Shown here: positions 41,044 through 48,943 of the stretch, piece after piece
How positions within the stretch are numbered: the stretch's first letter is position 1
Layout of the letters: each line of letters starts with the position of its first letter
Assembly: GCF_001682865.1 (NCBI RefSeq)
Contig: NZ_MAQX01000033.1
Coordinates: forward strand, 248,001 to 312,000
Origin: Bacillus sp. FJAT-26390
GTDB lineage: Bacteria > Bacillota > Bacilli > Paenibacillales > Paenibacillaceae
DNA length: 64,000 bases
Reading direction: 5' to 3'
Notes under the pieces: generated by a model
Told to the model about the DNA's origin: nothing
The model's input: only the letters and a program-made list of their open reading frames with translations
Database searches by the model: none
Position numbers and translations under genes: made by a program

Positions 41044-42375
41044 TTATTTGCCCGCTGCATCTCTTTGCCTCAGCCAGAAGTCGTCGAACTGCTTCAGCAG
41101 CGTCTTAGCCGATATGCTTTCCTGCAAAAATTGGCGTCCTGCTTTCGCGCACATTTGATAATATTCGCTGTATCTCGTATATTGGCTTGGCCTTTTGACG
41201 CCCCGGAAACGAATGGGGTTGTTCTCCATCAGCATATACGGCGCATACGGTCCGGTCGAATACTTCTCCACATCGTAGTCGTCATTATATATCGATACGA
41301 CTCCTGTTGAATCTGTGAAGGCACGATTATTGTCCTGCGACGACAGGTAAGAAATGAATGCCCACGCCTCATCCTTATGGCCGGATTGCTTCGCAATGCC
41401 CCAGCCGGCCGCACCAACATTATAATGCGAAACGTCCTGCGGGCCCGTAGGCAAAGGCGCTGTAGCCCATTCGCCTTCCTTCAGCTTCTCTTGAATGGTG
41501 GCGATGACGTCAGAATCCTGAATAAGCATCGCGGCCTTGCCATCCACAAACGCTTCAACCTGCTCCTTAAAGCCCCAATCTATCGATGTCGGATGCGCAG
41601 TCTCTACATAAATCTTGCGGTACAGCTCAAGCGCCTCGGCCGCACGCTCGCCAGTAAAGATCGTTGATCCGTCCGTATTGAACATGGAATCGTTGGCGTC
41701 GACCTTGTCGCCGTTATAATCCTGTATGATGCTCGACAGCATGCTCGCTGCGCCTAAGCCGCCTCGAAAGGCAAAGCCGTATTGCTGGATTTCCGGTTTC
41801 GTCAGCTGCTTGCCGACAAAAAAGAGCTGTTCCCACGTTTCCGGCACCTGAAGCGCTTTCGCATCAAACCAATCCTTGCGATAGTAAAGCTGCACCTGAA
41901 AAAGGCTGCTCGGAATAAAGTAAGTGATATTGTCGAAATCCCTAGCCATCAATCTGGCATTCTCACTAAGATGCATATAGTTGCTCCACGTAGCAATGTA
42001 ATTCTCCAGGCTTGCAAGAAGATCATGGGAGGCATATTCATGCACCGTAATATCTCGAACCTCCACGATGTCGACCTGCCGCTTATTTTCCAGCATATCC
42101 AAAATTTTCTCGTCAGCCGTCTCGTAATCCGGCGAAACCAGCTCAATGCTTATGTTAGGGTTTACCGATTCGAAATGTTCGATTAATTTCCTAAGCTGCG
42201 CTGTCCGCTGCGGAGTCGTCAAGCTTTGCACGACCTTCAAAGTCACTTTATCAGGAGCGGCTGTCGGTTCCTTCTTATCTGTCCTACCACCTGTATGCAT
42301 ACAGCCGCTTATAAAAGAGACCATGATTATCAACGAGAGCGGGTATAATGCTTTTCCCATTAGTTTGAGTTTCAT
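41044..42375 (-). CDS. Orphan sugar-type solute-binding lipoprotein
   Basis: This 443-residue family 1 extracellular binding protein has a hydrophobic signal (YPLSLIIMVSFISGC) with lipobox ISGC at about 25 and a body with typical motifs (LRKLIEHFESVNPNISIELV, KALQVPETWEQLFFVGKQL, AEALELYRKIY, DEAWAFISYLSSQDNNRAF). Unusually, no permease genes lie next to it. GGGGGAA favours the ATG at 42375 over the upstream TTG. The neighbour upstream is an AraC/periplasmic-binding fusion regulator. Confidence 0.87.
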   Translation of the reverse strand: MKLKLMGKALYPLSLIIMVSFISGCMHTGGRTDKKEPTAAPDKVTLKVVQSLTTPQRTAQLRKLIEHFESVNPNISIELVSPDYETADEKILDMLENKRQVDIVEVRDITVHEYASHDLLASLENYIATWSNYMHLSENARLMARDFDNITYFIPSSLFQVQLYYRKDWFDAKALQVPETWEQLFFVGKQLTKPEIQQYGFAFRGGLGAASMLSSIIQDYNGDKVDANDSMFNTDGSTIFTGERAAEALELYRKIYVETAHPTSIDWGFKEQVEAFVDGKAAMLIQDSDVIATIQEKLKEGEWATAPLPTGPQDVSHYNVGAAGWGIAKQSGHKDEAWAFISYLSSQDNNRAFTDSTGVVSIYNDDYDVEKYSTGPYAPYMLMENNPIRFRGVKRPSQYTRYSEYYQMCAKAGRQFLQESISAKTLLKQFDDFWLRQRDAAGK

Positions 42376-42509
42376 CAAATTCCCCCGATTCAAAGTAAAG
42401 GCTCTTAACGGTTCATTGCCATTACTTTATTTATCGGCTTCATGCTCCCTAAATGATAACCATTTCGTTCTATTTTTATCTAAAAAATCTTGCTTAGGCT
42501 ATGAGTCTG

Positions 42510-44069
42510 CTATTGTGCGGAACTTAGCAAATGCCGGACCGTTTCGTCGATGAGACTATCATGCACGGTCGGATTATAATTCAAGCGATCATGATAGCCG
42601 ATGAAGATGCACCTTCTCTTCTGGTCCGTTTGTCTTAAGCGCCGCCAGCTTTCCTCCAGCTGGTCGCAGTAAGCGCGGGATGCCTCTGCCGGTACGAGAA
42701 AGAGGACGCTGCTGCAGCCTAATTCAGCGATCTCATCAAGCGAGTTCGTATCCAGAAAGCCGATTTGATGCGCCGACTTCGGTGAAGCCATTTGCAAATC
42801 ATCATAAAAGAAGTCCTTCATCTTGCGCCGGCGCGGGCCGAACATGCGAAAGCTGCTCTGCCCTGCATGCACGAGCAGAATGGGCTCATCGCCCAAGCTG
42901 CTTTGGAGCTGTACTCTCGCGTTTTGAACCTTCATATCATAATAGGTGAGCCACCGCTCCGCAACCGAGGATAAGCCTAGCGCCTCGCTTATATCCAATA
43001 GCCGCTCCTTCCAAGAGTAGGACTTCCATTCCAGCACCAATACCGGTGCAATAGCAGAGCATGCCGCGTGCATCTCTTCGCCCAGCGGTCCGGCAAGGAT
43101 GAGCTCGGGCTCCGCCTCGCGCAGCTGCTGCAGCACTTTCTCTCGCGGTAGATTGTCGACCTTGATAAAAGATGCGCATGCCGTCATGCCGACGGCAGAC
43201 AAATCTCCGGTAAAGACCGATACGAGCGTCGCCACCCTTTTTTTCGCTAGCTGAGCGTATTCCGTCGGCGCCAGCCCCATTTGCTTCTTGAACAGCCTGC
43301 TAAAGTAATACTCGTCCGGATACCCAACGGAATGGGCAATGTCAACGATCGAGGAGGTTGTGCCCGAGAGCAGGCGCATCGAAGCATCCAGCCTCAGCTT
43401 GGTCATATATTTGAGCGGGCTTAAGCCCGTATAGCTGCGAAACGCTTGGTAAAACCGGCTTGCGCTAACGCCAGAGGATCTAGCCAGCTCCTCCATGTCG
43501 AGCGGAAGATTGAACTGCTCGATCATGAACTGCTTGGTCTGCTCGACGAAGCTGATCAGTTCAGCCTCGGTCTCTCTCGGCTGCTGCACAGCTTGCAGCA
43601 GCGCGGCAGCCATTGCATAAAGCTGCGACTGCAGCTGGTAATACAACGCTGGATCGCTTAAGCCGCAGTCGCTTTGAAAATCCTGAATCCAGCTGCGCGC
43701 TTGAGGCATTCTCAGCAGCTTCAGACCCTTGCTGTCTCTGTAAGGAAGCAGCTCCGCAGCATCCTCCGCTTCCTCTGAGCGCTCGCAGTGAAAGCGGATA
43801 AGGACAACCTCCGCTTGCTGAATCCCCGCATTATGCAGCGTGCAGACGCTATGCGGCGGAATGAGAAACAGCTCCCCGCCAACCGCTTTATTTGAGATGC
43901 GCGATTCCTTCTTCACAAGCGTAACCTTTATTTTCTGCTGAAGCACAAAAGCGAAGCAGTGCTCCCGCCGATTCAGCAGCTGCAACTGCTGGCCTGCCGA
44001 AAGCTTGACTTCTTCCGTGCTATCGTACGTCATGATTCTGTAATTTGCTGAATTCGGCTGTTGCGACAT
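42510..44069 (-). CDS. AraC regulator fused to a siderophore-binding-like domain (Btr type)
   Basis: This 519-residue cytoplasmic regulator has an N-terminal cupin-like region (about 20-110) and AraC helix-turn-helix units (MEELARSSGVSASRFYQAFRSYTGLSPLKYM and IVDIAHSVGYPDEYYFSRLFKKQMGLAPTEY, about 195-285). A C-terminal domain related to Fe(III)/B12 periplasmic-binding proteins follows (about 290-515, with REKVLQQLREAEPELILAG and LLDISEALGLSSVAERWL). Bacillus Btr has this build and activates siderophore uptake on sensing the siderophore. A Fur box with a good promoter lies just upstream, consistent with iron control. No siderophore transporter is in the window. Confidence 0.9.
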   Translation of the reverse strand: MSQQPNSANYRIMTYDSTEEVKLSAGQQLQLLNRREHCFAFVLQQKIKVTLVKKESRISNKAVGGELFLIPPHSVCTLHNAGIQQAEVVLIRFHCERSEEAEDAAELLPYRDSKGLKLLRMPQARSWIQDFQSDCGLSDPALYYQLQSQLYAMAAALLQAVQQPRETEAELISFVEQTKQFMIEQFNLPLDMEELARSSGVSASRFYQAFRSYTGLSPLKYMTKLRLDASMRLLSGTTSSIVDIAHSVGYPDEYYFSRLFKKQMGLAPTEYAQLAKKRVATLVSVFTGDLSAVGMTACASFIKVDNLPREKVLQQLREAEPELILAGPLGEEMHAACSAIAPVLVLEWKSYSWKERLLDISEALGLSSVAERWLTYYDMKVQNARVQLQSSLGDEPILLVHAGQSSFRMFGPRRRKMKDFFYDDLQMASPKSAHQIGFLDTNSLDEIAELGCSSVLFLVPAEASRAYCDQLEESWRRLRQTDQKRRCIFIGYHDRLNYNPTVHDSLIDETVRHLLSSAQ

Positions 44070-44105
44070 GTTCGCTCACATCCTTTTTTTCATATTATTT
44101 TATAA

Positions 44106-44135
44106 ATTGTAAATAATAATAATAATCATTGTCAA
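44106..44135 (-). promoter_or_regulatory. Promoter and Fur-like box of the AraC/binding-domain regulator
   Basis: On the minus strand, TTGACA (44130-44135) and TACAAT (44106-44111) are 18 bases apart. The spacer holds GACAATGATTATTATTATT (44115-44133), which by my count matches the 19-bp Fur consensus at 15 positions. Confidence 0.65.
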
Positions 44136-44259
44136 TGCTGTTAGAGAGAAAAGCAGCTGTTAAATCATGCAAATGAATGAAACGAGACGCAAAGCTTAGC
44201 CACTTAACATAAGCTAGCCAGCGTCATACTCTATGATAATGACCGAGGTGACCCAAAAG

Positions 44260-44835
44260 ATGGATCAATTGATCGATGATGAGCGCCGTGGCAGCGGCAA
44301 AAGATATTTCAGCCGCGGCGGTGTCAAATTTGCCCTTCTCACGCTGCTTGAGAGCGAGCCTATGCATGGCTATCAAATGATGAAGGCGCTGGAAGAGCAA
44401 TCAGGCGGCCTCTATATCCCAAGCGCGGGCTCCATCTATCCAACGCTGCAAATGCTTGTAAGACGCGGCTTTACGGCGGTAATGGACGAGGAAGGCGGTA
44501 AAAAAGTATATCGCATTACCGATCAAGGCCGTACCGCCTTAAAACTGCTTTCTAATAAAACGAAATCTGATGCTGCTGAGAATGAACGTTACGCACCTCA
44601 GGCAGAGTCATTTCGAAACGATAAAATTCGCATGAAGCTAGGCTTGTCGCATGCATCCTATGATCTTCTTAGATTGGTGAAACAAGCCGAACAGGAAGCG
44701 TCCGCCAGCATGGAGCGCAAGGAGAGGCTGCAGCGTCTGATAAACGATCAGCATCAACAGCTTAAAGCTTTTTTAGCTTCGCGCGAGCAGGATGCGGCGG
44801 CGGCTGCACGTGAAGTTATACTTGCTTCTAAATGA
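44260..44835 (+). CDS. PadR-family transcription regulator
   Basis: This 191-residue regulator has the PadR winged helix (VKFALLTLLESEPMHGYQMMKALEEQSGGLYIPSAGSIYPTLQMLVRRGFTAVMDEEGGKKVYRITDQGR split over about 20-90) and a helical C-terminal dimerisation part. The ATG at 44260 has GAGGTGA at the right distance. The two upstream in-frame ATGs lie within a TATGATAAT sequence that looks like a -10 element. It is convergent with the MMPL exporter gene. Targets are unknown; PadR proteins often control exporters. Confidence 0.88.
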   Translation: MDQLIDDERRGSGKRYFSRGGVKFALLTLLESEPMHGYQMMKALEEQSGGLYIPSAGSIYPTLQMLVRRGFTAVMDEEGGKKVYRITDQGRTALKLLSNKTKSDAAENERYAPQAESFRNDKIRMKLGLSHASYDLLRLVKQAEQEASASMERKERLQRLINDQHQQLKAFLASREQDAAAAAREVILASK

Positions 44836-44879
44836 ACATGAAATAGACGCTGTAAGGTTATACGTGCAAGAATACAAAA

Positions 44880-44922
44880 AGGGATCACCTTTTAAGTCTT
44901 TGATAAGACTTAGGCGATCCCT
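44880..44922. terminator. Terminator between padR-type and MMPL genes
   Basis: AGGGATC-CC pairs with GG-GATCCCT, enclosing a perfect AAGTCTT-TGAT-AAGACTT stem, followed by eight Ts on the plus strand. It probably serves both convergent genes. Confidence 0.75.
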
Positions 44923-44939
44923 CATTTTTTTTATATCAA

Positions 44940-47900
44940 TTAATGCGTTGAATCCGGCGACACGCGGTGCCCCTTAAGGCTTTGGCCATCATGGACGCGA
45001 TTGCCTTGCTCACCAGCCTGCTTGCGCGCCATAAACGGCCACCAGTTGGCTGGTCCGAAAGTGCGTACCATCACAGGTATAAATAACGGCAGCATCAGCA
45101 GCGCGTACATAAACAGTCCGCAAAGCACGATCGTCGCGATTTGCAAGAGCGACATAACGCCCGAAGGCAGCATCGCAGCGAACGTTCCGCCGAGAATGAC
45201 CGCCGCCGACATGATGACGGTACCCATGTTTTTCATCGCTTCGAGAATAGCTTCCATTGGAGACAAATGACGGTACTCCTTGAAGCGATCCATCAAGAAG
45301 ATACTGTAGTCGATGCCAAGCGCCACCAGCATGACGAAGCCGAAGAACGGCACTGCCCAGCTGATGCCCGACTGTCCGAGCAGCCTTACGAATATAACCT
45401 CAGCAATCGCCATCGAGGAATAGAACGTAACGAGAAGCGATGCGATCATATAAAGCGGCATGACGATCGAACGGAACAAAATAATGAGAATGATGGAGAT
45501 ACCGATCAGCATCAGAATAACGGTGCGTGAATAATCGGCTTTTGAAATGTTGCTTAAGTCATGGTTCATGCTTGTAACGCCGCCGATGGCAACTTGGGCA
45601 CCGCTGTAATCCGTGCCTTGAATGGCACGATTAACGGCTGCTTCCAACCCGTCGATCTCAGCCATCGTTTCTTGCGCGTATGGGTTGCCGCTAAATACGA
45701 CATCGAATTTCGCCGTTTGGCGGTCCTCCGACATATAAACGTCGAGCGCAGCCTGGAACTCCTTGTTCGCAATGGCTTCCTCAGGAATATACCAGCCAGT
45801 CATTTGCTTATTTGGCGATCCGGCAAGGCCGTTCAAGTAACCGCCTGCTGAATTCAATCCTTCCGTTACCTGCGATAAGCCGTCAACGCTTTGATCAAGC
45901 CCGTTTGTGAGCTCGCCGAGCTGATCGTTTAACGAAGCAAAGCCTGCTTGAAGCTCCTTCTGACCATCCGACAGCTCGTTAAAGCCTTGCGTTACGCTTG
46001 GCAGTTTCGAAATGATTTGCCCTTGGCCTGCCGCAGCCTGCGAGATCCCCTTCTGGAGCTCCCCCAGTCCGGCAGCCAGCTTGCCAAGACCTGACGCAAG
46101 CGCCGATTGCCCTTCCGATGCTTGCAGGAAGCCCGCATTAGCCTGCGTCATGCCTGACGATAAGCCGGAAAGCTGCTCATTCAGCTGCGACAGCTGCCCG
46201 CTTATGCCTGCTGCTCCTTGTTGAAGCTGACCAAGCGTACTAAGCGCCTGCTTGAATTTCTCGTCGTTTTGCAGCTCGGGATAACTCTCTTGCAGGCCAG
46301 TTAAGCCCTGCTCCACGCCCGATAGTCCGTCAGCCAGCTTCGCTTGCTCAGATGCGATTGCGCTGTATGCGCCCGTCAACTGACCAAGGCCGCCGCCTAG
46401 CTGCTCATAGCTGCCTAACAATTTGCGGCTTGCGCCTGCCAGCTGCTCCGCGCTTGATTGCGCCTGCTTCAGCCCTTCGCTGAGCTCTCCAGCGCCGACT
46501 GAACCATCCTTCAGCCCCTGCTGAATTTGCTTCAGCCCCGTGCCAAGCTGTACGATGCCTGCCTTAAGCTCATTCGTGCCGTCGACAAGCTGGCCTGCCC
46601 CATCAACCGCCTCGTTCAGCTTCGGCGCATTTTTGCTTAGCGCGGTGCTTGCCTCGGTCAAACCGTCTCCGATTTTGCCTAAGCCTTCACCGCTCTGGCC
46701 AAGTCCGTCCTCAAGCGTAACGACTTGATCCGATACGAGGAATTGCTCCATGACATCGCCTGTTGGGCGAGTTGCGCTGCGGACGGCTTTGACGCCTCCC
46801 GTATTCGCAAGCTCACGGCTCACTTGCTCCAACGTTGCCAGCCCCTCAGGCGTATCCATCGGCTTGTCGGCTTTGACAATGACCGTTGTCGGCAATGAAT
46901 CGCCAGGCCCGAAGCTATCCGAAATCATATTAAACGCTTTGACCGAATCGTATTTGTCGCCAATCTCATCAAGCGAGTTAAAGGATATCGTCCCTTTGTA
47001 AGCCGTCAGGAACGGTACGATGATGACCGCCAAAATAATAAGCGCCCACAATGGACGTTTCAATGAAAATTTGCCGACTGTGCCCCATAGCTTGCTTGGC
47101 TTATGCTCCAAGGAGCCTTTGGCCGGCCAAAACAGCTTCGTGCCTAGCACCGCCATAAAGAACGGCACGATCGTAAACAATGCGATAAGAAGCACGGCAA
47201 CCCCGACAGCAACAGCTACCGCAGAGCGGTAAAGCATAAAGGTCGAGAAGCCAATCGCTGCGAAGCCGACAAGCACCGCCAAGCCTGAAAATAATACGGT
47301 TCTGCCTGCTGTGCGGTAGGTTTGGATAATCGCTTCCGTTTTATCCCCTCCGCTGTGCGTAAGCTCTTCTTTAAAGCGGCTGATAAGCAAGATACAATAG
47401 TCCGTTCCTATCCCGAACAATACGGCAACTAGGAATATTTGCGTAAAGTTAGAGAGCGGAAAGTCAAAATATTCGACTAAGTAAGCGATAATCGATTGCG
47501 ATATTAAGTAAGTGAAGCCAACTGCCACCAGCGGTACTAGCGGCGCGATAGCCGAACGGAATACGACGAATAAGATGATCAAAATAAAGCCAAGCGTTAT
47601 GAACTCCGTTTTCTTAAGCCCTTCTTGGGAGCTTTGCACGACATCCTCAGAAATGATCCAATTGCCGGTGTAATAATGCTCCACCTTCACATCGGAAATC
47701 GCCTCATAAAGACCGTCGCGCAGTTCTACAAGCTCACGGTCGCCTGCTTCGACATTAACAAGCGCAAGGACTGTGCTTCCATCCTTCGATACCATCTGCT
47801 CTTCCAGCTCTTTAGTATCAAAGTGGGTCGTGACCGAAAGAACGCCGATGCCCTCTCCTTCGCTCTTCAGCTTATTAATGCCGCTCTTTACCTCGGCTAA

Positions 47901-48155
47901 ATCAGTATCTGATAAGCCGCCCTCTTTGTGAAAAACGAGGACAGTCGCCATGCCGCTGCTTGAGCTGGCGCCGTCTTTTTCTCCGATTGCTTTTTCCAGT
48001 TCGTTTGCCATGGTCGATGAGTAGCCGTCAGGAACATTAATTTGCCCTTTCGTGCGCACAAGCTCTTCCATGCCTGGCGCGCTGAGCATCAGCCCTACTG
48101 CAGCAACGAGCCACAGCGCCAGAACCACCCATCTAAATTTCAGTACGGTTCTCAT
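44940..48155 (-). CDS. MMPL/RND-type membrane transporter (YdfJ/YdgH-like)
   Basis: This 1071-residue exporter has two blocks of membrane helices (about 165-380 and 880-1050) in the MMPL arrangement, each with the GIGTDYCILLISRFKEE or GIDYSIFLMDRFKEY motif carrying the Asp of the proton relay. Between them is an extracytoplasmic region of about 300 residues made of repeated QLxxGLxxL heptad-like units (about 485-790), predicted to form long coiled coils as in YhgE/MMPL proteins. It lies 27 bases after a MarR gene in the same operon, so its expression is probably induced by a MarR ligand, such as a toxic lipophile or antibiotic. Confidence 0.92.
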   Translation of the reverse strand: MRTVLKFRWVVLALWLVAAVGLMLSAPGMEELVRTKGQINVPDGYSSTMANELEKAIGEKDGASSSSGMATVLVFHKEGGLSDTDLAEVKSGINKLKSEGEGIGVLSVTTHFDTKELEEQMVSKDGSTVLALVNVEAGDRELVELRDGLYEAISDVKVEHYYTGNWIISEDVVQSSQEGLKKTEFITLGFILIILFVVFRSAIAPLVPLVAVGFTYLISQSIIAYLVEYFDFPLSNFTQIFLVAVLFGIGTDYCILLISRFKEELTHSGGDKTEAIIQTYRTAGRTVLFSGLAVLVGFAAIGFSTFMLYRSAVAVAVGVAVLLIALFTIVPFFMAVLGTKLFWPAKGSLEHKPSKLWGTVGKFSLKRPLWALIILAVIIVPFLTAYKGTISFNSLDEIGDKYDSVKAFNMISDSFGPGDSLPTTVIVKADKPMDTPEGLATLEQVSRELANTGGVKAVRSATRPTGDVMEQFLVSDQVVTLEDGLGQSGEGLGKIGDGLTEASTALSKNAPKLNEAVDGAGQLVDGTNELKAGIVQLGTGLKQIQQGLKDGSVGAGELSEGLKQAQSSAEQLAGASRKLLGSYEQLGGGLGQLTGAYSAIASEQAKLADGLSGVEQGLTGLQESYPELQNDEKFKQALSTLGQLQQGAAGISGQLSQLNEQLSGLSSGMTQANAGFLQASEGQSALASGLGKLAAGLGELQKGISQAAAGQGQIISKLPSVTQGFNELSDGQKELQAGFASLNDQLGELTNGLDQSVDGLSQVTEGLNSAGGYLNGLAGSPNKQMTGWYIPEEAIANKEFQAALDVYMSEDRQTAKFDVVFSGNPYAQETMAEIDGLEAAVNRAIQGTDYSGAQVAIGGVTSMNHDLSNISKADYSRTVILMLIGISIILIILFRSIVMPLYMIASLLVTFYSSMAIAEVIFVRLLGQSGISWAVPFFGFVMLVALGIDYSIFLMDRFKEYRHLSPMEAILEAMKNMGTVIMSAAVILGGTFAAMLPSGVMSLLQIATIVLCGLFMYALLMLPLFIPVMVRTFGPANWWPFMARKQAGEQGNRVHDGQSLKGHRVSPDSTH

Positions 48156-48182
48156 CTCTGTATTCCCTCCAATAGAATAAGA

Positions 48183-48626
48183 CTAAGATTGCATCATTTC
48201 CTTCGCCAGCTTCTCGAAGGTCGTTATAAAATCAAGCGCCTCCTGCTCGTCAAAATGTTTAATGTATTTGGCTAGAAGCACTTGAATCTTATCCTCCATT
48301 CCGTCGCACAACCGATTGCCTTCCTCGGTAAGCGCCAAATAAATGACGCGGCGGTCCTTCTCATCAGGCAGCCTTGTAATCAAATTTTTGCCAAATAGCC
48401 GATTAATGATCGCGGTTATCGAGCTTTTGCCTACGCAAAATATATCCGCTAATTCGGAAGAGGTGCTCTTATCCCGCGTTCGCAAATAGCGCATAACGGT
48501 AAATTGGTCAACGGTCAGATCATGCGGCATCAGCTCGCGGAACATCGCGTTTAGCCTACGATTAACGACAAAATTGGCTGCCTCGTAGCGATCGATGATT
48601 TGTTTCAATAATGCTCGATCATCCAC
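48183..48626 (-). CDS. MarR-family repressor
   Basis: This 147-residue dimeric winged-helix regulator has the MarR core DLTVDQFTVMRYLRTRDKSTSSELADIFCVGKSSITAIINRLFGKNLITRLPDEKDRRVIYLALTEEG split over about 35-105, with the DxRxxxxxLT wing intact. One cysteine (FCVGKSS) sits near the recognition helix. It heads an operon with the MMPL exporter and has two inverted repeats just upstream, so self-repression is inferred. GGGAGGACACC precedes the ATG. Confidence 0.93.
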   Translation of the reverse strand: MDDRALLKQIIDRYEAANFVVNRRLNAMFRELMPHDLTVDQFTVMRYLRTRDKSTSSELADIFCVGKSSITAIINRLFGKNLITRLPDEKDRRVIYLALTEEGNRLCDGMEDKIQVLLAKYIKHFDEQEALDFITTFEKLAKEMMQS

Positions 48627-48672
48627 TCTGGTGTCCTCCCTAAAATACAGCCATCAAATGACCGCTAAATTA

Positions 48673-48706
48673 ATTCTATTATAGAATAGTTTCACAATAG
48701 AACTAT
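48673..48706 (-). promoter_or_regulatory. Two inverted repeats upstream of the MarR-MMPL operon
   Basis: ATTCTATTATAGAAT (48673-48687) is a palindrome around one central base. ATAGTT (48686-48691) and AACTAT (48701-48706) form a second one. They lie 47-80 bases before the MarR start and are probable MarR operators. Confidence 0.55.
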
Positions 48707-48943
48707 ATCAAACAAATATGTGCAAATCAACGCTCGAATTATGAATAGTTCGTGAACATATTTTGGAAATAAATGCGGGGCATTCGATTCAATAGCGGCA
48801 TTTGCCTGTAGGAAAAAGGATTACAGAGGCTATTGTCGAATAATAGTGGAAATGAGCGATACACCGTATCTTTTGAAAAAAGGCCACGGTTTGCAAGCTC
48901 TAAACTAAACGGTTTTTGTCACAATTTCAGGAGGCCGCAGCAG
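48707..48943. other. Remainder of the marR / GGDEF-EAL intergenic region
   Basis: The stretch is AT-rich to about 48770. An open frame upstream of the GGDEF-EAL gene (from 48833) is in frame but lacks a ribosome binding site; it is treated as 5' untranslated leader. No small gene is supported. Confidence 0.4.

Noticed and set aside
42510..44069. Iron-siderophore uptake substrate-binding protein
   Set aside because: The binding-protein-like domain is C-terminal to an AraC DNA-binding domain and there is no signal peptide, so it is a cytoplasmic regulator.
48833..48943. 37 extra N-terminal residues on the GGDEF-EAL protein
   Set aside because: No ribosome binding site precedes the upstream start, while AGGAGG lies 9 bases before the GTG at 48944.
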